Assembly: GCA_040766135.1 (NCBI GenBank)
Contig: JAXGRA010000008.1
Location: 62,001-126,000 of the forward strand
Length of the DNA stretch: 64,000 nucleotides
Origin: JAGVSV01 sp040766135
Lineage (GTDB): Bacteria > Bacillota > Clostridia > Christensenellales > Aristaeellaceae
Reading direction: 5' to 3'
Below the pieces are notes generated by a model that saw only the letters and a program-made list of their open reading frames with translations, was not told the DNA's origin and did no database searches. This document shows positions 26,342-34,864 of this stretch, piece by piece (the stretch's first letter is position 1; every line of letters begins with the position of its first letter). The translations under genes and the position numbers were made by a program.

Positions 26342-27583
26342 TCACCAATCCAGCGCGTAAGGCCCCTCATGGTGCGGCCGGGGGCTTAGCCACTTGCCGT
26401 CGGTAAAGTCCGGCACGGGCACGGGGATGCTGCCCATGGCGATGGATTCCTCGCTTAAAGCGGTAATGGCCATCCAGGAGGCCGTGTCGTACACGTCAAT
26501 GGGGAAGGGCTTGTCCTGCTGGATGCTTTCGACAAACGCGCGCAGCACCAGATAGTCCATGCCGCCATGCCCGCCGCGGCGGCCAAAGGCCTCATACTCC
26601 GTCCACAGGGGATGGCAGTATTCCTCCATATATTTGGCGTCGCTTTCCCATTCGTGCGTCCAATAGTCGGGGTTGACCGGGGAGCGGTTGTCGATATAAA
26701 TGCCCCGGTTGTCCTCCTGCCAGATGCCCTTGGTGCCCTGGATGCGCCCGCCGCGCGAATAGGGGCGGGGCAGCGTGCAGTCGTGCGTGAGCAAAATGGT
26801 CTCGCCGTTGGCACACTTAATCATGGTGGTCACGATGTCGCCCTGGTTAAACGTGGCGTTGGCCAGCTTGTCATCGGGGCGGTTTTCCTTCAGCCACGCG
26901 GTCTGCCCGCGCGCCTTGCTGGCCATCGACACCAGCGACAGCATGCGGTTGCCGCGGTTGAGATCCAGATATTTGGCGATGGGCCCTAATTCATGCGTGG
27001 GGTACAGCTCGCCGTTGCGGCGCAGGAAGTTATCCTGCCGGTAGTGGCGGTCAATATCGCCGCGGCCAATCTCGCTGCGCAAATCGTGCTGATAGCCGCC
27101 CTGGCAGTGCACCAGCTCGCCAAAGATGCCCTGGCGCACCATGTTCAGCAGCGTCATCTCTTCCTTGCCGTAGCAGCAGTTTTCCAGCAGCATGCAGCCC
27201 ATGCCCGTGCGCTCCGACGTGCGCACCAGCTGCCAGCACTCGTCCATGGAGGACGCGCCGCCCACCTCCATCGCCACCAGCTTGCCCGCGCGCATGGCGT
27301 CCACCGCAATTTCGATGTGCGTCTGCCAGCTGGTCATGATGACCACGGCTTCCACCTCGGGCATGGCCAGTATGTCGTGGTAATTCAGCGTGGTTTTGGG
27401 GGCCGCAAGCCCCTTCTCCACCAGGTGATCATGCGCCAGCTTCACCCGATCCTCGTACAGATCGCATACAGCGGCAATCGTAACATCGGGCATGCTGGCC
27501 AGCAGCGCCATCTGCCCGCGCCCGCGCCCGCCCAGCCCAATGATGCCCAGCTTGACCTCACGCCCCGGTTGTCCCATTGTCAT
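26342..27583 (-). CDS. Gfo/Idh/MocA family oxidoreductase
   Basis: This NAD(P)-dependent sugar or inositol dehydrogenase has 413 residues. The Rossmann loop is GIIGLGGRGRGQMALL at about 13-28, followed by AAVCDLYEDRVKLA. The family EKP motif is changed: where EKP is expected there is VAMEVGG near 103, so the Lys is missing. A conserved His is in the DWGVH-equivalent region, PTHELGPIAKYLD near 208. Start ATG 27583 follows AAAGGGG. The function may be non-dehydrogenase given the motif change; some glycosidases of family GH109 share this fold. Confidence 0.85.
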   Translation of the reverse strand: MTMGQPGREVKLGIIGLGGRGRGQMALLASMPDVTIAAVCDLYEDRVKLAHDHLVEKGLAAPKTTLNYHDILAMPEVEAVVIMTSWQTHIEIAVDAMRAGKLVAMEVGGASSMDECWQLVRTSERTGMGCMLLENCCYGKEEMTLLNMVRQGIFGELVHCQGGYQHDLRSEIGRGDIDRHYRQDNFLRRNGELYPTHELGPIAKYLDLNRGNRMLSLVSMASKARGQTAWLKENRPDDKLANATFNQGDIVTTMIKCANGETILLTHDCTLPRPYSRGGRIQGTKGIWQEDNRGIYIDNRSPVNPDYWTHEWESDAKYMEEYCHPLWTEYEAFGRRGGHGGMDYLVLRAFVESIQQDKPFPIDVYDTASWMAITALSEESIAMGSIPVPVPDFTDGKWLSPRPHHEGPYALDW

Positions 27584-27601
27584 AGTATATATCCCCTTTC
27601 A

Positions 27602-28255
27602 TTATTCGCGCCCTTCATATGCCTGGATGGCAGCGCTGGCCCCAATGCGCGCACAGCCCGCCGCCAGATAGGCCTCCATATCCTGCGCCGTGCGGATGCC
27701 GCCGGCGGCCTTGATGCGCACCCCCGGCCCCACGTGCTGCTTAAACAGTTCTACATCCGCCAGCGTTGCGCCCGCCGTGCCAAAGCCGGTGGAGGTCTTG
27801 ATAAAATCCGCGCCCGCATCGGTGACGCAGCGGCACAGCGCCGCCTTTTCGTCATCGGTCAGGTAGCACGTTTCCACGATGACCTTTAATACCTTCTCCC
27901 CCACTGCGGCCTTTATCTGCCTGATTTCCCCGGTGATTTTGTCAAACAGCCCGGCCTTGGCATCGCCGATGTTGATCACCATATCCACCTCGGCCGCGCC
28001 GTTTTGAACGGCCTCCCGCGCTTCAAACGCCTTGGCCGCCGCGGTGCTGTACCCCAGCGGGAAGCCCACCACCGTGCACACCTTTAGCTTGTTGCCATAG
28101 GCATCGGCAATGGGCTTTACATAGCACGCCGGCACGCACACCGTGGCCATGCCATAGGCTATGGCTTCGTCACACAGCGCCTGGATCTGCGCCCAGGTGG
28201 CCGTGGGCTTGAGCAGCGTATGATCCACGTGCGCAAAGACTGTCTTCTTGTCCAT
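27602..28255 (-). CDS. deoC: Deoxyribose-phosphate aldolase
   Basis: DeoC cleaves 2-deoxyribose-5-phosphate to glyceraldehyde-3-phosphate and acetaldehyde. It has 217 residues. It has DHTLLKPTATW at 10-20, VVGFPLGYSTAAAK near 70, EVDMVINIGDAK near 100, and the Schiff-base lysine in DFIKTSTGFG near 150. ATG 28255 follows AAGGAG; an upstream frame opens at 28363 but has no ribosome site. It lies downstream of a Pr6Pr-like gene and 18 bp before the dehydrogenase gene. Confidence 0.95.
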   Translation of the reverse strand: MDKKTVFAHVDHTLLKPTATWAQIQALCDEAIAYGMATVCVPACYVKPIADAYGNKLKVCTVVGFPLGYSTAAAKAFEAREAVQNGAAEVDMVINIGDAKAGLFDKITGEIRQIKAAVGEKVLKVIVETCYLTDDEKAALCRCVTDAGADFIKTSTGFGTAGATLADVELFKQHVGPGVRIKAAGGIRTAQDMEAYLAAGCARIGASAAIQAYEGRE

Positions 28256-28299
28256 AATCGCTCCTTGTCCGGCCTGCGCCGTAATACGTTCTGGCTGGC

Positions 28300-28328
28300 A
28301 TGGTAGCACAGCGGGATGGGGATGACAA
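28300..28328 (-). promoter_or_regulatory. Candidate promoter of deoC
   Basis: On the minus strand TTGTCA (28328-28323) and TACCAT (28305-28300) are 17 bp apart, with deoC starting 45 bp later. Confidence 0.45.
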
Positions 28329-28362
28329 GGATTTTGCGGGGGTTTTATACTGATGTACAACA

Positions 28363-29052
28363 TTAGCGCTCCCCGTGTTTTTTAACCATGCTGCGCAGCC
28401 CCTGCAGCAGGCGGGCGAGCACCCAGTGCAGCAAGCAGAGGATCACCACCCACCAGAGTACGCCCAGCTGACCCCGCTTTACGCCAAACCAGCCCAGGGT
28501 GCGGACATTTAAAAAATAGTAGGGAGCCGATGCGCCGCCTGCATAGCGGACGCCCGACTGCATCAGCACAAGCGTCAGCACAAAATACGCCGCCGGCAGC
28601 GCGTAGGCCCACCCGATGCGCGGCTGGCCGTCCTCCAGCCCTTCGTCAAACAGCATGTAATCCAGCGCGGCCAGCAGCGGCACGGCGTTGTGCACCAGCA
28701 GGTTATCGGCGCTGAGCAGATAGCTCCTGTTCAGCATAGGGGTCAACAGCAGCGAAAACACTGTGAACGTAAGCAATATGCCCGCTGCCAGCGCAAAGCG
28801 CAGCACGCCCACCCAGCGCGCAAAACGCGCCTGTGTACCCGCACGATGATGCCTGCACAGCGCAAACGCCAGCCCGCCGGACAGCAGGGTAATAAGGATA
28901 TTGCTGATGTTGGTGTAATACACCAACTGGCGCGCCACGTGAAAACCATTGCGCCGCAAGCCAAAGTATTGACCCAGCACGCCCAACACAAAAACAAGCG
29001 TTTTGAACGCCATTGACCAGATTGGCCGGGCAGGGCGGGAAAAAGCTCGCAT
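28363..29052 (-). CDS. Pr6Pr-like integral membrane protein
   Basis: The protein has 229 residues and about six membrane helices. The sequence VYYTNISNILITLLSGG and the LLVHNAVPLLAALDYMLFD region match the Pr6Pr family, whose function is not established. The start is ATG 29052, 5 bases after GAGGAG; ATG 29055 is only 2 bases away. It has TATAAT a little upstream and lies before deoC on the same strand. Confidence 0.7.
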   Translation of the reverse strand: MRAFSRPARPIWSMAFKTLVFVLGVLGQYFGLRRNGFHVARQLVYYTNISNILITLLSGGLAFALCRHHRAGTQARFARWVGVLRFALAAGILLTFTVFSLLLTPMLNRSYLLSADNLLVHNAVPLLAALDYMLFDEGLEDGQPRIGWAYALPAAYFVLTLVLMQSGVRYAGGASAPYYFLNVRTLGWFGVKRGQLGVLWWVVILCLLHWVLARLLQGLRSMVKKHGER

Positions 29053-29109
29053 CATTTCTCCTCTCGTACTATACGTTCATCTGCACCTATTATAACACGC
29101 CCCAAAGCA

Positions 29110-29133
29110 ACAGGGGAGCCGAAGCTCCCCTGT
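29110..29133 (-). terminator. UUCG-loop terminator after the Lpl-type binding-protein gene
   Basis: ACAGGGGAGC (29110-29119) pairs with GCTCCCCTGT (29124-29133). In the minus-strand transcript the loop is UUCG closed by C-G, a very stable tetraloop. The following T-run is short. Confidence 0.75.
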
Positions 29134-29152
29134 CATTGTTGCCGGTTATGAA

Positions 29153-30802
29153 TTACTTTGCAGCATATTGCGCGTCGTACTGGGTCTGGTGCAGTTCAAT
29201 CAGGCGGGGCAGGCCCTTGCCTTCCAGCTCTGCCAGGAATGCATCATAGTCCGCGTCCACATCGCGCGCGCCGGTCATGAAGCCGATGACGCCTTCCTTG
29301 ATGGCGTTGGCCAGCTCCACGCGCAGCACGGCCAGCTCATCATTTTCCTCTTCGGTGAACTTGATGGGGGGGATCACCTTCTCGTCACGGGTGAACGGCT
29401 TATACTCCGCCGTTGCCTTGTACAGGTAGGTTTCCAGGCCTTCGCTGCTCCACAGGTCTACATCGGCCGGGGAGGTTTCGCCTAAGCGGAAGGTGCTGTC
29501 GCGCATGGAGATGGTCTGCTGCACAACGTGCTGGTTCTGCGGCTCCACCTCCTGCCAGGGCACCATGGTTTTGTACAGTGCGGGCAGGCCGTTGATGCCC
29601 AGCGCGCCTTCATCGGCATCGTCCCAGTCCACGCCCTTTACGCCGTAATAGCCGCGCACGGACGCATCATAGGACAGCAGCAGGTCGCCCACCATGACGG
29701 CGGCTTCGGGGTTCTTGCAATCGGCCGACAGCACATAGCCCGTGGTGGCCACGCTGTCATGCGGGAAGCTGACCACGTTCTGGTAGCCGTTGGGGCCAGT
29801 TACGGGCAGCACATAGTCATACTGACGGTACACCGGGCCGCCTAAGTTGGCAAACAGGATGTAGCCCGCCGAGGTCGCGCCCAGCACGCCGGACTCCGCC
29901 AGCTGGGTGAGCTGGTTCAGGTTCTGGGAGAAGGAGCCTACATAGTACAGCTTCTCATCCACCAGCTTGCGCATGTATTTCAGGCCTTCTTTAAACTCCG
30001 GCTTTTCAAAGGGAGTCACGATCTTGCCATCCTCTAAGTACAGGCCAAAGGCCTCCATGGAGGTGGTATTGGTCTGGGTAAGGTCGACGTTGTAGTACGT
30101 AAAAGCGTTCATGATGAACCGCTCGGTCCGGGTGTTCCAGCCGTCCAGATAGGAGCCTGCCAGCGGGATTTCATCGGCCTGGCCGTTGCCGTTGGGGTCC
30201 TTATCGCGGAAGGCGACCAGCACATCATACAGCTCATCCAGCGTGGTGGGCTTTTCCATGCCCACGGCCTTGAGCCAATCCATGTTCACAAAGAACTTGT
30301 TGGCCACCGTGCAGTGATAGCACTCATTGACGCTGGGCAGGGAGTAGATGTTGCCGTCCAGCTGCGTCAGCAGCCCCTTGGAGCCGGGATACTGCTCAAA
30401 CACCTTCAGGGTGTTGGGGGCATACTTGTCGATCAGGTCGTTAAGCGGCATGAACAGCTGCTCCTGCACGCCAAACTTGGAGATCATGGCGGAGGACATG
30501 CCCACGCTCATGAACACATCCGGGTAGGTGCCCGAGGCCAGCACGAGGCTCAGCTTTTCGGCGCGGCCTTCCAGCGGCACGGTCTCAAACTTGAGGTCTA
30601 CATTGGTGGTTTCTTCAATCCACTTGACAAATTCGTTGGTCTCCCAGTCCACAATGGCGGGATGGTCGGTGACCAGGAAATTCAGCTCAATTTCGCCGAA
30701 TTTTTCGGTCAGGGGGTACTTGCCGGGCTCCAGTTCCGCGGTGGCGGGCAGGAGCACTGCCACCATCAGCAGCACCAGCAGCAGGGATAGGGTTTTCTTC
30801 AT
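29153..30802 (-). CDS. Extracellular solute-binding protein, LplA-type sugar ABC
   Basis: The protein has 549 residues, the size of LplA/YtcQ-type receptors for complex sugars. A signal peptide runs to about 22 (ATA). Typical parts are LNFLVTDHPAIVDWETNEFVKW, a GTYPDVFMSV region near 93 and DIGF-like FRDKDPNGNGQADEIPLAGS, a calcium-binding style DPNGNGQADE loop near 195. ATG 30802 has AAGGAGG upstream. The two permease genes precede it on the same strand and an ATPase is missing, as is usual for this family, which borrows a shared MsmX-like ATPase. Confidence 0.9.
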   Translation of the reverse strand: MKKTLSLLLVLLMVAVLLPATAELEPGKYPLTEKFGEIELNFLVTDHPAIVDWETNEFVKWIEETTNVDLKFETVPLEGRAEKLSLVLASGTYPDVFMSVGMSSAMISKFGVQEQLFMPLNDLIDKYAPNTLKVFEQYPGSKGLLTQLDGNIYSLPSVNECYHCTVANKFFVNMDWLKAVGMEKPTTLDELYDVLVAFRDKDPNGNGQADEIPLAGSYLDGWNTRTERFIMNAFTYYNVDLTQTNTTSMEAFGLYLEDGKIVTPFEKPEFKEGLKYMRKLVDEKLYYVGSFSQNLNQLTQLAESGVLGATSAGYILFANLGGPVYRQYDYVLPVTGPNGYQNVVSFPHDSVATTGYVLSADCKNPEAAVMVGDLLLSYDASVRGYYGVKGVDWDDADEGALGINGLPALYKTMVPWQEVEPQNQHVVQQTISMRDSTFRLGETSPADVDLWSSEGLETYLYKATAEYKPFTRDEKVIPPIKFTEEENDELAVLRVELANAIKEGVIGFMTGARDVDADYDAFLAELEGKGLPRLIELHQTQYDAQYAAK

Positions 30803-30859
30803 GGGGAACCTCCTTTAGTATAGTTGAAACATTACAAACAGCGCAGTGCGCCGGTTGCA

Positions 30860-31777
30860 TCAGCCCTTGAGGGAACCAATCATGATGCCCTTGACAAAGA
30901 ATTTCTGTACAAACGGGTACAGCAGCAGCAGGGGCGCGCTGGACACCACGATGATGGCATACTTGATCAAGTTGCTCATGCCCTGGCGGCTGGCCAGCTC
31001 GCGCAGGTCCTGCACGACGTTAAAGTCCAGCTGGTTGAGTATCAGGATGTTGCGCAGCACCACCTGCAGGGGGTACAGCTCCTTGCTGGTCAGGTAGATG
31101 AACGCGTCAAAGTAGCTGTTCCAGATGCCAACGGCCACGTACAGGGCCACCACCGCAATGATGGAGCCCGACAGCGGCACGGTGATGCGCCACAGCATGC
31201 CATACGGCGAGCAGCCGTCCAGGTTGGCCGACTCGTACAGATCCTCCGGGATGGCGGAGGTCATGAACGAGCGCATGAGGATCACATACCACGCGTTCAT
31301 GGCATTGGGGATGATCATCGCGGTGATGGTATTGAGCCACCCCAAGTCACGGATGAGCAAGTACGTGGGGATCAGCCCGCCGGAGAAGAACATGGTGAAC
31401 ACCAGCATGCCGTTCACAATGCCGCGGCCAAAGAACTCCTTGCGCGACAGGCAGAACGCGCACAGCAGCGTCGTCACGATGTTGATGCTCGTGCCCAGCA
31501 CCATGTAGATAAAGGAGTTGATATACCCCGTCATGATGGACTGGTTTTTAAACACGGCGTCATAGGCCGCGGTGGACAGCTCCACCGGCAAAAACCACAC
31601 GCGCCCGGCCATGACGGCCTGCGCCGAGGAGAACGACGCGCTGAGCACATAGATAAGCGGATACAGCACCAGCAGCGACACCACGATCAGGAAAATCCAC
31701 ACCACGCTGTCAAACACGATGTCCGACCAGCCCCGGCGCATGCGGCGCTTTTTGGCAACAAACTGCTTGCTTACCAT
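30860..31777 (-). CDS. Sugar ABC transporter permease, LplC/YtcP type
   Basis: This membrane subunit has 305 residues and about six helices. The EAA coupling loop reads IPEDLYESANLDGCSPYGMLWRI near 170, and PLIYVLSASFSSAQAVMAG is typical of the LplC group. ATG 31777 follows GGAGG at a 7-base gap. It overlaps the end of the lplB-like gene by seven bases, so the two were made to be translated together. Its partner permease is frameshifted, so function depends on that reading being wrong. Confidence 0.9.
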   Translation of the reverse strand: MVSKQFVAKKRRMRRGWSDIVFDSVVWIFLIVVSLLVLYPLIYVLSASFSSAQAVMAGRVWFLPVELSTAAYDAVFKNQSIMTGYINSFIYMVLGTSINIVTTLLCAFCLSRKEFFGRGIVNGMLVFTMFFSGGLIPTYLLIRDLGWLNTITAMIIPNAMNAWYVILMRSFMTSAIPEDLYESANLDGCSPYGMLWRITVPLSGSIIAVVALYVAVGIWNSYFDAFIYLTSKELYPLQVVLRNILILNQLDFNVVQDLRELASRQGMSNLIKYAIIVVSSAPLLLLYPFVQKFFVKGIMIGSLKG

Positions 31778-32717
31778 AGTCCCACCTCCGTAACGCGCTT
31801 GGAGATCTGGTTGCACAGCACCAGCATGGCGAAGTTGACCACGGAGTTAAACAGCCCCACCGCAGTGGAGTAGCTGTAGTTGACGTTCTGGATACCCATT
31901 TTGTACACGTAGGTGGAGATGACCTCGCTGACGGAGATGTTCATGCTGTTTTGCATGAGGTAGATCTTTTCAAACCCGACAGCCAGGATAGAGCCGGTGT
32001 TGAGCAAAAACAGCGTGATGATGGTGGGCGCGATGCTGGGCAGATCCACATTGCGGATGCGCTGCAGCTTGGTGGCGCCGTCCACCAGCGCGGCGTCGTA
32101 CAGCTCGGTATTGACGCCGGCCAGCGCCGCCAGATAGATGACCGCGCTGTACCCGGAGCCTTGCCATACGCCCGTCCACACGTAGATGGAGCGGAAATAT
32201 TCCTTGATGCCCATGTAGTTAACTGCCTCGGCCCCCAGCGCGCGGTTGATCTGGTTGATAAAGCCCGAGCTCATGTCGGTAAACTGCAATATCATGGACA
32301 CCAGCACCACGGTGGAAATAAAGTAGGGCATGTAGGTAATCATCTGCACGCCCTTGCGGAAGCGCGCGCTGCTTACCTCGTTTAAGGCAATAGCCAGCAG
32401 TATCGAGGAAGGACGCCAGCAGCTGGTACAGGCCGATGACCAGCGTGTTGATGATGACGCTTCCAGGCGCTGGGCGAGCTTAGGAACTTGGTAAAGTGCT
32501 TGAATAACGGGTCAGCCCACGGGCTGCCGGTGATGCCCGCGCGCACGCGGTAATCCTTGAAGGCAATCTGCACGCCGTACATGGGATAGTACTTGAACAC
32601 CAGCAAGTACGCCAGCGGCAGCAGTATCATCACATAGTACGGGATGCTGCGCACAAACTTACGCCTGAAATTGGACAGACGCGCTGCGGGCAGGGTGTTA
32701 ACGGTTCGTGCATTCAC
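31771..32717 (-). pseudogene. LplB-type sugar ABC permease interrupted by two frameshifts
   Basis: The N-terminal part (from GTG 32717, after AAAGGG) reads PYYVMILLPLAYLLVFKYYP and then FLSSPSAW. There the frame is lost near 32460. The expected continuation IINTLVIGLYQLLASF is found one frame over. It is lost again near 32405, where ILLAIALNEVSSARFRKG continues in the third frame to the end at 31771. Each break is mended by removing one base (an extra G near 32460 and an extra C near 32408 on the minus strand), so this could be two insertions or an assembly error. The C-terminal part (EAA loop ELYDAALVDGATKLQRI) is intact. Confidence 0.8.
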
Positions 32718-32803
32718 GGGGATCCCTTTCAATCGTTGTGTTAACTATTGATAATAGTATACAGGATAAGCAGCAGGGCAACCGCCCTGCACCCCTGCAA
32801 GGA

Positions 32804-34771
32804 TTATGTCAGCTCCAGCACCACATATCCGCGGGCGCCCGTGATGGTCACGCGGCCGTCCGTCACGGGCAGTTCCGTGCCCTCCGGCACGATGCGCGCA
32901 CGGGTAATGGCCTTGGGCAGGTTGAACGCAAGCGTTACGTTGTCAATGGGGCTGGCTTCCTCGATGACGTCGATGGTGGCGGATTTGCGCACCGGGATGT
33001 AGTGCAAAATATGCGCAACATAGCGCTGATGCTGCGGCTGCTCCAGCACCGATACCGTCAGCGTGGAGGGGCCGTCGTGCGCCACCATGGGCGTGCCCAG
33101 CAGCGCGGTAATCGCGTTTTTAACCAGCGCCTTGCACCAGTGCGGCGCGTTGTCGCGGTACTGGCGGAACAGCGGATGCGCAAACAGCAGCACCTGGCCC
33201 TTGCGCGCGGCCACGGGATAGGCATCGCCCGGGGCGGCCGGGGTGTACCGGTGGGAGCAGAACGTCCGTCCCTTGCGGGCAAAGTACGGGGCCACGGCGG
33301 TCAGGGCAGGCTTTGCGCCGTCCAGCGTGATGACCTCGCCGGGCAGGTAGATGGCGTACTTGCCCTCCTCATCCAGGCCCTGGGCCAGGTCGCCCTGGGG
33401 CAGGATAAAGTCCGGGTACAGCTCGTTGGTGCCGTGCCAGTTGACGCCGAATGCGCCGGGGTATTTCCCGGTGGCAAGGTTTAAGCCGCCCTGCGCACAG
33501 GCCAGCACCGCGCCGCCCTGCTGCACATAGGCTTCGATCTTTGCCTGCAAAGCAGCGTCGGCGGTGAGGTCATCGGGCAGGATGAGCAGCTTGTAGGCAT
33601 CCAACGGCATGGTGGCGTCGATGATGTCATATTGCAGCGCCAGCTCCTCCAACATCTGCACGGCGCCCATGATGCTGTCGGGCAGGTCGTGCTCCTTCTG
33701 GTCATTTTCGGGGGTAAGCAGCGCGGCTTCGGCCAGCGCCTTGGCCGGGCGGGCCCAGGGCTCCACTTCCTCTACGCGCTTGTATACATGGCCGATCAGG
33801 CGGTAGGTGGCGGGGTTGATGGCTCCGCGCGGCTCCAGCTGATCGCCCACCGAGCAGGCGCAGCCGTAGCTGAGCATGCGGAAACACTCAAACTCCAGCG
33901 CGGCCTGGTTTTTGAGCGAATGGAAATCACCCCAGGAGGTGTGGAATTTGCCCGTCATGCCCATGACGTCGATCCCCAATGTACGCGCATAGCGTGCGGC
34001 CACCGGGAAGTGCAAATAGCCCCAGCCGCCGGAGGGCAGGGATTCGATCTCGAAATGGCTGTAATCGCCGGCGCTTTCGCGCGTGCAGGGGCCGATGTGC
34101 CCGGCGTTGTAGAAAATGGTGGCGTCGGGGTTGAGGCTGCGCACATGCTTGGACATCTCGCGCTTGAAGCGGTTGTTAATCTTTTTGGCAAACGCGCGCA
34201 CGGCCTTTTCGTCGTTCAGGTTCACGCCGGTTGTCAGCATCTGCTTGCGGCAGGCAGCGCACCAGCACGGGCGGATGCCCACAATGTCAAAGAACCAGCC
34301 GTCCAGGTCGTCGCCCAAATAGTCGCTGATCTCGCTGACCAGATCGCGCAAATACTGGGCATAGCTGGTGTTGACGCACAGGGATTGGTAGAACCCCGGC
34401 TCGTGCAGGGGGCCGCCCTCATGGCTGCCGTCCGGCTTGCGGATGAGCCACTCCGGGCGCGTATCGGCCAGATAGTGCGACCACTGCACGGTGACATACA
34501 CCGGCGCTTTGATATCGCGCGCGTGCAGCGCCTGCACCTGCTCCTTGAGCAGATCGGGCCGGGCTAAGCGCGGATGAATCTGCTCCGGGTGCTGCTGGCT
34601 GGGGTAGTACAGCCAGCCGTGGTGACAGGCCGCAAACACCGTGACGGAGTTTACATGCGCCTGCGCAAAGGTATCGGCAAAGGCATCAACGTCAAAGTCC
34701 TGTCCAATGTAGGGAATGTGCTCGGATGTGTGAAAATCCAGATGAACTTCTCGCGTGCGTACATATCGCAT
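32804..34771 (-). CDS. Putative glycosidase, GHL6-like (TIM barrel plus trimerisation-like domain)
   Basis: The protein has 655 residues and no signal peptide. The first ~350 residues look like a hypothetical glycosyl hydrolase 6 or alpha-amylase-type barrel: LDFHTSEHIPYIGQDFD, HHGWLYYPSQQHPEQIHP, DLDGWFFDIVGIRPCWCAAC. The middle region (about 390-500) resembles the beta-galactosidase trimerisation domain (LILPDDLTADAALQAKIEAYVQQGG). A C-terminal beta domain follows. Catalytic acids cannot be assigned safely. Its place next to a GH125 enzyme and an Lpl-type importer suggests a role in glycan use; the substrate is unknown. Confidence 0.75.
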   Translation of the reverse strand: MRYVRTREVHLDFHTSEHIPYIGQDFDVDAFADTFAQAHVNSVTVFAACHHGWLYYPSQQHPEQIHPRLARPDLLKEQVQALHARDIKAPVYVTVQWSHYLADTRPEWLIRKPDGSHEGGPLHEPGFYQSLCVNTSYAQYLRDLVSEISDYLGDDLDGWFFDIVGIRPCWCAACRKQMLTTGVNLNDEKAVRAFAKKINNRFKREMSKHVRSLNPDATIFYNAGHIGPCTRESAGDYSHFEIESLPSGGWGYLHFPVAARYARTLGIDVMGMTGKFHTSWGDFHSLKNQAALEFECFRMLSYGCACSVGDQLEPRGAINPATYRLIGHVYKRVEEVEPWARPAKALAEAALLTPENDQKEHDLPDSIMGAVQMLEELALQYDIIDATMPLDAYKLLILPDDLTADAALQAKIEAYVQQGGAVLACAQGGLNLATGKYPGAFGVNWHGTNELYPDFILPQGDLAQGLDEEGKYAIYLPGEVITLDGAKPALTAVAPYFARKGRTFCSHRYTPAAPGDAYPVAARKGQVLLFAHPLFRQYRDNAPHWCKALVKNAITALLGTPMVAHDGPSTLTVSVLEQPQHQRYVAHILHYIPVRKSATIDVIEEASPIDNVTLAFNLPKAITRARIVPEGTELPVTDGRVTITGARGYVVLELT

Positions 34772-34800
34772 GATATATCCTGCCTTTCTTCTGTTGTTGA

Positions 34801-34818
34801 AGGCACCTTGCGGTGCCT
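34801..34818 (-). terminator. Short hairpin between the GH125 and GHL6-like genes
   Basis: AGGCACC (34801-34807) pairs with GGTGCCT (34812-34818) around a TTGC loop. No clear T-run follows on the minus strand, so it may attenuate or stabilise rather than stop transcription. Confidence 0.4.
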
Positions 34819-34864
34819 TGTGTTTAATGCTTGTATATAAGATAACATGCGACGGGCGCGGGCG

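Noticed and set aside
33632..34567. A 311-codon plus-strand frame opposite the GHL6-like gene
   Set aside because: It is antisense to a gene with clear barrel motifs and lacks a promoter, ribosome site and domain.
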